Shown here one piece after another: positions 52,690-62,504 of a stretch of 64,000 nucleotides of DNA. The notes beneath the pieces are model-generated. The model was not told the DNA's origin. It ran no database searches and saw only the letters and a program-made list of their open reading frames with translations. The stretch's first letter is position 1; the number at the start of each line of letters is the position of its first letter. A program made the position numbers and the translations under genes. Source of the stretch: Selaginella tamariscina (lineage: Eukaryota; Streptophyta; Lycopodiopsida; Selaginellales; Selaginellaceae); NCBI GenBank assembly GCA_003024785.1, contig PUQB01000123.1:337479-401478 (forward strand). Reading direction: 5' to 3'.

Positions 52690-53527
52690 ATGTTGATACG
52701 GTGGATACTGCTCACAAAAATTTTGAGATTCTTCTTTCTGAGGCACGTATCCAAGTAGTTCACTAGCTCATCCATGATATCGGTATCAGAATATGGATCG
52801 AAAGTGATTGGATGAATACAAGCAATGTTTTGGTTGAGCATAGCCTTCTGAGGAGAGTCGTCTACCTAACATCTGTGCGTTCTTCATTATCCTTAAGCGA
52901 CTGATCTCCCCATGAGTCCCAATTATTCTTTCATTCTTGAAGAAGTATGGCTTGCTTTCCTTTCTTATATTGTGAAATTCGAGAGGTTTATAACATATTC
53001 GCTGGTCAAAAATCCAATCTTTACGAATCACCTCTTCTGCAACACTACAATGTTTCTTAAGCAAATTCAACAGCGGTGTTAAGTTATGAATCTGCATGCA
53101 TGACCAAATCCCCACAAGCGCACCCATCTCCTTAAGCTTTTGAAAGAGACGATCCAACCCTGGACGAAAAATAATATCATATCGAAATTTACCATGACAA
53201 GGAATGAAATCTCCTTGTTTGATTTCTTTTTTCCTATCCTCGGGCCTTTGTCGATGAAGCAGAACACCATTGACATCCAACAACACAATATGGCCATGAG
53301 TAACATGGATAGCGTTGCCTCTTGAATACTTTGCAAATCACTTGTTTGCTCCCTTTCACATTTATCCGTTGCACTATCTCGTTGCCTATCCCTTCATCAT
53401 TTAATTGTACATCATCCTTACAAGATTCAGATATTGCATGCGCTGAAGAAATTGATTTCGGAACTGAAGCCAATAAAATGATGAAAAAACTGAAGTGGCC
53501 CCATGGTAACGATGTTTTGAGCTGCAT
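52690..53527 (-). CDS. FCP1/NLI-type HAD phosphatase-like protein (frame broken)
   Basis: A candidate start at 53527 gives MQLKTSLPWGHFSFFIILLA, a possible signal peptide or membrane anchor. After a frame change near 53330 the HAD core begins with HIVLLDVNGVLLHR (motif I), then FRPGLDRLFQKL and ALVGIWSCM (motif II region, with S where T or S is usual). It continues to NAQMLG. A further one-base shift near 52862 is followed by VDDSPQKAMLNQN (motif III, about 52857) and a C-terminal ELVNYLDTCLRKKN. Motif I is DVNGV rather than DLDGT. A DxNG form occurs in plant FCP1-domain relatives, but loss of the second aspartate weakens the case for phosphatase activity. It lies in the same direction as the ParB-like gene upstream. 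Confidence 0.65.
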
Positions 53528-53904
53528 TATTATCCATTTCCTGCATGAACTCTGTCATTCTGACATGTGGCACAAGAAATTGTCGCCAAACCCCTCTCTT
53601 ACCTCATGCAATGCTGAAAATCCATGTTCTCAATGTTTCATTACATCTGCAAAATGATAATTAGCTGACCTTAAAATTATCAAGGTATATTATTTACCTT
53701 GTTAATGTGTGACCCATGTTTGAACTAAAAGCTTCATTAATCCTTGAGAATTTATTTTCTGTACAAATATAAACGAAATATACAAAAATGCCTTATGTTA
53801 CACTCATTTACAACTATTCGTCACTCTAAGAACTCATTAACAATTCTTCTTCGCTATTACCTTCTGAGTGAGGCGAAGAAGGTCTAAGCCGCTTGTGAGA
53901 TGGT

Positions 53905-56900
53905 TCAAGATCTTCCATCTTCTATTGATGTTTCCATGGGTAATGGAGTGTGTGAATGTTCTGTACTCCTCGAGATAACTTCCGGTCTAATATCTGATTG
54001 AAGTTCGTCCTCAGACTCCGACATTGAACCAGATTCGTCTTCAGAGCTATCGCACTTATCTGGAGGGAACTTTCTCAAATACTCCTTTATGGATTCGTTG
54101 GGGTAGTCAGTTGAGAACCTCTCTATCCACTTGTTCAGGTCCTCAACCATGGTCTTATCCTTTTCAACGGCAAACACACATGTATCCGAAGGTAACACTC
54201 CTTCAAGACGGACCCCCTAGTGCAGTAGTCAAAAACCCACGCATCACTGTGAGGACCCCTGATCAAGTTGACGATGCTCCGTGCCGCTTGACTTGTAATG
54301 TTTGGATAACGTACATTGCCGAATACGTCACTCTCACTATCGGTGTATCGGATGGAGGTTCAGGGCCGTTGGAGTGCAAACAGATGCCTGGCCAGTCATT
54401 TGGAAGTTTGAAATTGTTTGGCGCATTCCTAACAACCAAGTGAACAACCGAATCAATGCACTTCGGATCAGCATCATTCATATAAAATCCTGTCCAACGA
54501 TGTTTATTCCTCTTGGCAAAGGCGAAGGCAAAGGTATCGGTGACATGAGCAAGAATCAAGAAATAAATACCTGAAAACGTAGATATCAGTCAAGAGTGCA
54601 AGTATGAATTCAATAATAAATACCTTCTTTGTACATGCTTGCACGGCTAAGTTTCTCCACCAAATCCTCTAGTGTCCTGTCTGTCGAAGGATTTTTTGAC
54701 ACCCGCCGATCCATCACGAACAATTGAAACGGTTTCCTACAAGCAGTGATGTACCCCATAAAGTCTCCGAATCCAACAACAAACATCTGTAGGGCTTGTC
54801 GTGATTCGTAGCATCCTCCTTTATAAGGTTCAACTCGGTTCTCCGCTGCTGAAGGACTGCCATAAGAGAAGGCGTCATCGCAATGTTCTCCTTTTGGCGT
54901 TGGCGTGCAATAGATTCTTGCCCAGATCTTCCGATTGATTCACCCATTCGACAAGCATATCATCGTTTGTCACATGCAAATATTTGCTGACCTCTTCGTA
55001 TGTTGAAGCCGAGGTCCAACCCAGTTTGTGGCAGTGTATTCCCAACCACTCCTTGAAGTGCCTGACCGTCTTCAACTCCATTGCCTTGAGATGAAAAGGA
55101 GAGGTGGGCTGCTGTTGTTAATCTGTAATTTGCCATCAATCACCAAATCAGCCAAGACTTCCATCTCCTCCATCGTTGTTCCATTTAAAGGCTTCAACCA
55201 TGTGAGCTTGAAATCGTTGTCTACATCCTTTAGATTGAACAGACTTAGCCTTCGGCGTCTTACTGGGTTTCTTTGCAGACTTCTCTGAGGGCTCCCTTCA
55301 CTTGTCTGCTTCTTCTTCAGTGTTCCTTTTGCAAAGGATTCCATAATCCCCAACCATTTGGCAAAGATCCTATCCTCGGGACAAGAAATCAACATCATCA
55401 AAAAGGATGTTTCCTTCCCGCCCACCTGGGCAAAATCAACTGCTACAATTTCTTCAACTCTCTGAGAAAAAAGAAGATTAATATACCGGCGAGATAAATC
55501 CCGCCCAAACAATTTGCTTACCCGGTAGTCCGCAGATTGTGTATTCCCTGCGGTAGCTCTTTGTGGTCGCTGAAGAGATTCCCACACGGCTCGCGTGTGT
55601 TTGAACTTCTCCCATATTTTGCTGTTGTAGTGGCAGCGTCCCATTCCGCCGATAACTTATGGTACTGCTCGATTGTGAGATTCGGCTTCGCTAAAAACGC
55701 CGATCTTTTTGTCAGCTTCTCACGGGTATGCTCGGAAAGTTTTGTTGCCATCGTTCCTTTGTTGTGTTCGTCGAGAAGTCGTTGGGCTGCCGTTATTGTG
55801 TGCTGGCCACTAATGATGTAGTACTTGATGATTTTCTATTCTCCGTCTGAATCTTCCTCATTTGTTCTGGTGTTGTGATCCACACTTTGTCAGCGCCTTT
55901 GTTTCTCTCGTAGTATGGCACAAAACAGCATTATGTGGAACGGTATAAGAATTGTCGTCCTTCATCTTCTCCATGAGCTCAGCTACACGTTCCTGATTGA
56001 GCCTGTAATTGAAGTTTGGGTTGACGCTGCAATACTTAACCCTACACTCGTAAATCCTATCATCCAACATCATTTCCTTGTGGCTTATTGCAGCATGGGA
56101 TGCCACAGGTGCAGCTGACAAAACGATGAGATTTTCTTCTACGATCCGAATCAACATGTGTGATCCCCGATTGATGCTGTTCTAATGTTCTCGGCACACT
56201 CTTCCAGCTCCCGAAATTTTAAGCAAATTGAACGTGATCTGTAAAGAACCTGAGACCAAGCCACCCTCTCAATCTCCTTATGATGTCGCTGTGTTCTTCT
56301 TCAATGTGAAGAGGGACGATTGCTCCACTTGTGATTTTCTGTATTGTGAAGCAATCTCCTGAGAATACACCTACTCGATGAGTCTGAAGATCTTCGAAGT
56401 AGACATCCAGTTGGATCCCCTCCATAGATGGGCTTTCGTTGAGTTGAAGAAGAACTCCAAGGTCAACATCATTAGTGAACACGTGAACGTCATTATCCAC
56501 AAGTCGACAAAACCACCCGAAATTAATGTTGTAACTGACATCCGAGAACGTGACATTGGATGGAACAAGGCATATGTGTCGAGCATCGTTCAATCTGGGT
56601 TCACAGCATGCTTTCGGATGCTTGACTAGCACACCCACTTTCCATTGTTTTGCTTGTCCATGCGATGTGACAGAGGTTAGTTTGACAGCAACCATGGTTG
56701 TTCCAATGCGCTTCCCGTTTAGTTTGAAATATGGCCAAGTTGATTCCAGAATCCCCCTGCCCATCTCTTCTCCTGCTCTCGTCTTTAATGTCACCTCAAT
56801 TCCACATCTGAATACAAAAATGATTAGTTCAAGCACATATCCGAGTATAACAGATTTTATTTTAATTCTTACCCAGAATTTGACGACGACTCCATACTAA

Positions 56901-56934
56901 TGACTCGATCTCCTTGTTTAATTAAATCGTCCTT
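53905..56934 (-). CDS. ParB-like plus DNA-methyltransferase-like fusion protein (frame broken)
   Basis: Minus strand. An exon at 56934-about 56875 (KDDLIKQGDRVISMESSSNS) joins one at 56813-56219 containing EEMGRGILE and IGTTMVAVKLTSV. After a stop at 56219, another frame carries NYRLNQERVAELMEKM (about 56000-55955), like the start of a ParB/Srx domain. YYIISGQHTITAAQRLL (about 55820-55770) matches the 'DGQHR..AA..L' core of that fold. Next come unassigned parts (LFGRDLSRRYINLLFSQR; VVGFGDFMGYITA; LILAHVTDTFAF; FYMNDADPKCIDSVVHLVV). DAWVFDYC (about 54246-54223) and, about 20 residues on, CVFAVEKD (54179-54156) resemble methyltransferase motif I and the following acidic strand. The tail is acidic (SSEDESGSMSESEDE). 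No (D/N/S)PP(Y/W) catalytic motif was found, so activity is uncertain. Several frame changes may be introns, errors or decay. Bacterial and phage ParB-methyltransferase fusions are known; this assignment rests on motifs only. Confidence 0.5.
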
Positions 56935-57240
56935 CTGCAAAATAATACACTATGAATACAAATCATATAAAAACGCACACACACTTGTATAAACCCGAAT
57001 ATACAAAAATAATACACAGAGAGAAGTGACGGAATTAACTGTCCAAAGCTCACATTTGTGCTAGTGCAAAAGAAAGATAACATTTCGTTTTAGAACCACC
57101 ACAAATGTGAGCTCTGGACAGTTTTACATAGATTCCTAGCTTTTACTCGAAATATTATGATAAGATGATAAAAGTAAATAAAATGAGATATGCAACTTAT
57201 ATATACTAATACACATATATCACATGGAAGGTGCGGCGGG
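56935..57240. other. 5' flank or intron of the ParB-like gene
   Basis: An acceptor-like TTGCAG precedes the exon at 56934, so transcription probably starts further right. The interval contains the foldback at 57037-57123 and otherwise AT-rich sequence. Confidence 0.5.
57037..57123. repeat. 24-bp inverted repeat with 39-base loop
   Basis: The left arm 57037-57060 (AACTGTCC..CATTTGTG) pairs with the right arm 57100-57123 (CACAAATG..GGACAGTT) over 24 positions with one mismatch. The total of 87 bases is the size of a small MITE or a compact small-RNA hairpin. No target duplication is certain. Confidence 0.75.
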
Positions 57241-58180
57241 ATTAATCTCGCCACCCCTTCAATGCCTCCTGAAAGAGTGGGCGGGATTAATCTCGCCACC
57301 TTTCTGGAGGCCTTGAACGGGAGTGCGGAATTAATCTTGCCACCCTTCTCGGTCTCAGAGAGAACTGGCAGGATTTATTTGGCACACCCCTTCAGTGACT
57401 CCAGAAAGGAGGCGGATTAATCTCGCCCACCATGTAAGGGATGGTTAAATGAATCTCCCACCCTTCCCAGTCCTCCATTGGTATGTTGTAAACCTTCTAC
57501 GTCTCAGACAGAAACGTTTGGGATTGGTCCGACTCACCAATGGAGAAAAAGGAAGGGTGGCGGGATTCATTCCTCCAACAGGCATTGAAGGCTCGGCGGG
57601 ATTAATCCCGCCGCCCAGGGCCTTCACTCGGTCCCTATGCGGCGGGATTAATCCCGCCACGCCAATTCTGCGAATCGGGCGGGATTAATCCCGCCGCCTA
57701 GGCCCTTCAGGCAGGCCTTGGCGGCGGGATAAATCCCCGATTCCGCAGGGCATGCGTAGGCGAGATTAATCCCGCCTAGGCCCCCACGCGCCATGGCGGC
57801 GAGATTAATCCCGCCGGACGCCAATGCCCTGCGCGGAATCGCGGGATTAATCCCGCGCCTAGGCCCTTCAGGCAGGCCAATGGCGGCGGGATAAATCCCG
57901 CCGATTCCGCAGGGCATGCGTAGGGGGCGGGATTAATCCGCCGCCTAGACCCAGCACGCATGCCATGGCCGGCGGGATTAATCCCGCCACTCATGAGGCT
58001 AACTAAATAACCTGTCTGAAATGGCGGCGGGATTAATCCCGCCGCTCATGAGGCTAACCGAATAGCCTGCCTGAAGGGTAGCGGGATTAATCCCGCCGCC
58101 AAGGGTCTAACCATATAGCGGCAGGATTAATCCCGCTGCTACACACGTCTCACCATATAGCGGCGGGATTAATCCGCCAC
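57230..58180. repeat. Palindrome array 1: about 21 copies of GGCGGGATTAATCCCGCC
   Basis: The ATTAAT-type centres start at about 57241, 57286, 57330, 57373, 57416, 57447 (weak), 57565, 57601, 57647, 57684, 57729, 57765, 57804, 57846, 57891, 57932, 57977, 58032, 58086, 58126 and 58168. Perfect 18-bp copies include 57595-57612, 57641-57658, 57971-57988 and 58026-58043. Spacing is mostly 36-46 bases, with two of about 55. Spacers are GC-rich in the middle and some occur in both orientations: ATTCCGCAGGGCATGCG (57740, 57904) against its near-inverse CCAATGCCCTGCGCGGAAT (57821). The array lies upstream of the first recognised ParB-like exon. Confidence 0.92.
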
Positions 58181-58800
58181 TACACACATATATATATCTA
58201 TATGTATATGTGTGTGTAGGAGAGTGCATGTGTGTGCCAGAGATAGACAAATCAGATAAAATTATCTGATACACACCACATATGCATAGGTTATATTGTG
58301 TGTGTTGTGTGTGTGTGTGTATCGTGTGTATGCGTGTGTGAAACAAATAAAATCATACAAATAAACAAACACACACACACACAATATATATACAGGAGTG
58401 TGCATGTGTGTGCGAGAGATAAATAAATAAATAGAATTATACAGATACTGGTACACATAATATATGTATGTATATTATATGTATATAGGTATATATATAT
58501 ATGTGTGTGTGTATATGTATATCGTGAGTATGCGTGTGTGAGCGAAACAATAAAATCATACAGATAAACACGAGTGTGTGTGCGTGTGCAAGAGATAAAA
58601 TTAATAAATTAATAAATTATACAGATACACAAACACAAACACACACAAATATATGTGTGTGTGTGTACGAGTGTGCATGTGTGTGCGAGAGATAAAGATC
58701 TAAATTATTTATTAAGATACACACATATAAATATATATGTGAATAAAAATAAATAAAGTGTGAGAGAAAGAGATCTCACCTATGTGTGAGAGAGAGATCT
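58181..58800. repeat. TG/GAGA/AT-rich minisatellite, about four diverged copies
   Basis: A module of the form GTGTGCATGTGTGTGCGAGA, then GATAAATAAATAA and ATACAGATACAC, recurs near 58217, 58398, 58577 and 58672 with variable CA/TG stretches between. No gene. Confidence 0.7.
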
Positions 58801-58833
58801 GATCTCACAGCCGCCGCCTCCGCCGCCTTACTT

Positions 58834-58935
58834 CTTGAAACCCTAGGAATATATTTAAACCCTAAAAGGAATAGAATATATATTAACCTTAATTGAATAT
58901 TCCTTTTAAGAATATACTTAAACCCTAAAAAAAAA
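58834..58935 (-). promoter_or_regulatory. Repeated AAACCCTA teloboxes between the two arrays
   Basis: Three AAACCCTA motifs (about 58837, 58858 and 58920) lie just left of the centre between the arrays, next to a GC-rich CCGCCGCCTCCGCCGCC stretch (58809-58826). On the minus strand this reads like a plant promoter or 5' UTR for the ParB-like gene. The two flanking segments (GAATATATTTAAACCCTAA and GAATATACTTAAACCCTAA) are direct repeats. Confidence 0.45.
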
Positions 58936-59149
58936 TAAACTATAAATTCGCCCTAAACGAATATTCTTTCATTATATTATCAGCGTGGGTGTGCGTGGGT
59001 GTATCATATACACTTCAAGAATAAAATCATGCAGGGGTTTAACATGTGTGTGTCCATGAGAGTGTTAAAGTTTCACGTTCAGCATACATATATACACACA
59101 TAGTATTATACACATAGACATATATACATATTAGTACATATTAATATTA

Positions 59150-59760
59150 GAGAGACAGAGTACATATTATGGATCATGCATGGTGTGTATGTATGAGAGA
59201 AGAGAGCATGGTGTGTATGTATGAGAGAAGAGAGAGAGTGTTAACAAATTAAATTCATACACATTGCATATACTAGTACACACATATGCACACAAACATA
59301 CATACATATTACATATGTAAATTCAATGTGTTACATAGGGTTTAGGGTTTAGGGTTAGGATGGATCATGCATGGTGTGTATGTATGAGAGGAGTGAGTGT
59401 TAAAAATTAATTTTGTACGCATTGCATATATTAGTACACATATATACATACACATATTATACACAGATATACATTATACATATTACATAATATTGTAACA
59501 TCAGTACATATTATGAATCATGCATGATTGTATGTATGAGAGAAGAGACAGGCTACATATTAGGATTGTATGAGAGAAGGGATTATGCATGGTGACACTG
59601 TGTATGTATGAGAGAAGAGAGAGAGTGTTAACAAATGAAAATCGTACACATTGCATATATTAGTACACATATATATATACACATATGTATACACACAGAC
59701 ATACATATATATTACACGTGTAAATTCAATGTGTTACATACACATAGACTGAGTACATAT
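59150..59760. repeat. Tandem repeat with GGATCATGCATGGTGTGTAT module
   Basis: The module ATCATGCATGGTGTGTATG, then TATGAGAGAAGAGAG, recurs near 59173, 59207, 59362, 59517 and 59585, followed each time by a TTGCATATATTAGTACACA stretch. A short telomere-like run GGGTTTAGGGTTTAGGG lies at 59338-59354. Confidence 0.75.
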
Positions 59761-59929
59761 AGATCATACATGCGTTGAACATGATGTTTTTCAATAAAGA
59801 AGCAACATATAATTTCTCAAGTTTGGTTTAGGACAATGTGCATGTGTGTGCATATGTGTCTCTGTAAGTGCTTCTAATGCGTGTGCATGTGTATATATAA
59901 ATTTATGATCGTGTTATATATGTGTGCAA

Positions 59930-60705
59930 AACAAACATCGAATAATTAAGAAAATAATATTAATAAATACACTATGAACATATTTTAAATTATACATAAT
60001 AATATATGATTTTATCTAATATATAGCCATATATAGTTTTAATAATATATATTAATTTAATATTGATAATAAGGTTTAACATTAGAATATTCTTGAAATA
60101 ATAAGAAATTAATTGAGAAAATCTCATTAATATATACAAATGTAGATCAAGTACTGAAATAATTAACTAAATTAATTATGATAATCATGTTTAATATTGA
60201 AATATTCTTGGAATAATAAGAAAATAATAAAGAATATCGCATTAATATAAAAAGATTAATTACTCAAGTAATTAAGAATGATTAATATACATTATGAAAT
60301 ATTTTAAATTATACATTATCTAATATATATAGTCATATATAGTTTTAATAATATATATTAATTTAATATTAATAATAAGGTTTAACATAGGATATTGTTG
60401 AAATAATAACAAATTAATTGAGAAAATCCCATTAATATATACAAAGTAAAATAATTACTGAGATAATTAAGAATAAGACTAATTAATTATGATAATCAGG
60501 TTTAATATTGGAATATTCTTTGAATATTAAGAAAATAATAAAGAATATCCCATTAATAATAGGAAATGTAAATTAATTACTCGAGTAATTAAGAAAATAA
60601 TAATAATAAACAGACTATGAATATATTTTAAATGATACATAATAATATATCAATTTATTTATTGTATTAGTGTATATATATATATAATATAAACTTAATA
60701 ATATA
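59930..60705. repeat. AT-rich tandem repeat, unit about 308 bp
   Basis: The segment AGTTTTAATAATATATATT with TAATAAGGTTTAAC recurs at about 60033 and 60341. A paired inner segment (GATAATCATGTTTAAT near 60180; GATAATCAGGTTTAAT near 60489) recurs with the same offset. Each unit is therefore itself built of two related halves. No gene. Confidence 0.7.
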
Positions 60706-60707
60706 TA

Positions 60708-60890
60708 CAGTAGAACCTGTCTAAATTAAACCTGTATAAATTAAACCCTCTTTAAATTAAATAAAAATTATGGTCCCCAGTATATATTATTATTGTATTT
60801 TACTATTTTTTACCCTCCCTTATTTAAAACCCTCTTTAATTTAAACATTTTCTCCAGTCCCAACACGTTTAATTTATACAGGTTCTACCA
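60708..60890. mobile_element. Pogo/Tc1-mariner-type MITE
   Basis: 183 bases flanked by TA (60706-60707 and 60891-60892). The left end CAGTAGAACCTGTCTAAATT and the right end AATTTATACAGGTTCTACCA are inverted repeats apart from a few bases. The terminal CAGTA-AACCT-TAAATTA pattern is that of plant Emigrant/Lemi-type MITEs mobilised by pogo transposases. Internally it has repeated TTTAAATTAAA stretches and no coding capacity. Confidence 0.75.
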
Positions 60891-61121
60891 TACTTGAATA
60901 TTAAGAATGTAGAATAATTACAAAAATTTTGTAATATTAAACAGGTTGAATCACTTAAATGACATTAAATGCAATTTTAAAACACTCATTGGAATTGGAA
61001 AATATATAAGTATATATGTCAGACTGTCGGTTATTTGTTTCAATTCATCTTAAATTTTCTTTTTTGTTATTTTCAAAATTTTGAATTTCTGACATAAGTA
61101 TTGTCGGTCTGACATGTAAAT

Positions 61122-61309
61122 TTGAAAATGCATTTAATTTTCTACTCAAATTCAGATCTGGTTCTTTCTCCGGCAAGGGTTTCTTCATTTTTTTATTTTT
61201 CACTCTTCAGATTTTTTTTTTTTCTTCTTAGTGATCAACTTAGGAGCGACATTAAATTGGATGCACTATTGTTTATAGGAAAGCATGGCGTCTTCAGTGC
61301 TGTTTACAA
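61122..61309 (+). CDS. Candidate first exon of the divergent transposon-type gene
   Basis: The open segment starting at 61122 (MKMHLIFYSNSDLVLS) is hydrophobic and F-rich in its middle. It ends IKLDALLFIGKHGVFSAVYK directly before a canonical GTAAGT donor at 61310. The next acceptor (TTTATGTGCAG, ending 62504) opens the exon at 62505, so array 2 would lie inside this intron. Whether this segment is translated is uncertain; it could be 5' UTR. Confidence 0.35.
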
Positions 61310-61474
61310 GTAAGTATTATAAACAAATTTAGATATATATTTATAAAGATTCACTCTCTTACATTCTCTTTTAAATTTTAGAATTTAGGGATTTAGGAAT
61401 GCATTAGGATTACAATATATTCTGTTAGGATTTATCCCATTTAAATATACTTCTAACTTAATATTCTTAGTTAG

Positions 61475-62362
61475 CCGGGGCGGCGGATTAATCCGACCAT
61501 TTTTTTTGCCTCTTCGAAGAGGTGGCAGGATTAATCTTGCCACATCTCTTTAATAACTATGGCAGAATTATTCTGCCTCTTAAAAAGAGCGGCAGGATTA
61601 ATCCAGCCGATAACTCTCTCAATTAATAAAGAATTACTTAAATTTATTAAAAAGAGTTATCTACGGGATTAATCTCACCAACCATTTTAGGAGGCAGAGA
61701 AGGGGTGGCGGGATTAATCTCGCCACCACTTCCCTGTTTTAAATATTTGTGGGTAGGATTCATCCCGAGATCTTTTTGAAATCATAACTTCAGAGAGAGT
61801 TGTGGGCGGGATTAATCTCTCCGCCTATTCCCCGTCGTCAGAGTTGTGGGCGGGATTAATCCCGCTCCTCTTCCTCGTTGGAGGGATTTGCGGCAGGATT
61901 AATCCTGCTGCCTCTCTCCGACGAGGAAGATTCGGCGGCGGAATTAATCCGCCGGTACTTCCTTGTCGGAGGGAGTCCACAACGAGATTAATCCCGTCGC
62001 CTCTCTCCGACGAGGAAGATCCGGGGGTAGGATTAATTCCGCTACTTCTTCCTCATCGGAGGGAGTCCGTGGCGGGATTAATTCCACCGCCTCTCTCCGA
62101 CGAGGAAGATCCGGCTGCAGGATTAATCTCGCCGATTCTTCCTCGTGGGAGGAATCGGCAGCGGGATTAATCCCACCGACTCTCTCCGATGGGGTAGAGT
62201 TGTCGGCGGGATTAATCCCGCCGACTCTCTCTGAAGGGTAGCTTTGTCGGCGGGATTAATCCCGCCGACTCATTCCGAAGGGGTATAGTCGGCGGTGGGA
62301 TTAATGCCGCCCATCATTCCTCGTCGGAGGGAGTCGTGGGTGGGATTAATCCCGCCTATCAA
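61475..62362. repeat. Palindrome array 2: about 20 copies, 44/45-bp phased
   Basis: Centres (ATTAAT or variant) start at 61487, 61530, 61567, 61597, 61668, 61713, 61758, 61811, 61855, 61898, 61943, 61987, 62032, 62077, 62122, 62166, 62211, 62255, 62300 and 62345. The last 13 are spaced 44, 43, 45, 44, 45, 45, 45, 44, 45, 44, 45 and 45. Spacers tend to alternate between a CTCTCCGACGAGGAAGATC type and its reverse complement (TTCCTCATCGGAGGGAG type). Some spacers are themselves palindromes (CCTCTTCGAAGAGG, 61509-61522). Early copies are more degenerate. The array sits between a GTAAGT donor at 61310 and an AG acceptor at 62504. Confidence 0.93.
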
Positions 62363-62504
62363 TTGTATTAATAAAGCATGAGATATTATCTCTATACATA
62401 ATTACGTATTATTGCACATGCATCTTATTAAACAACCGCAGTTCTGATTTCTTAGAAATATTGCATAAACATATATCATAAATAACACAATTATTTATGT
62501 GCAG

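Noticed and set aside
57230..62362. CRISPR array
   Set aside because: The palindromes and spacers look CRISPR-like, but the repeats are degenerate, spacers recur and invert, spacing varies in array 1, the context is a plant nucleus and no cas genes exist.
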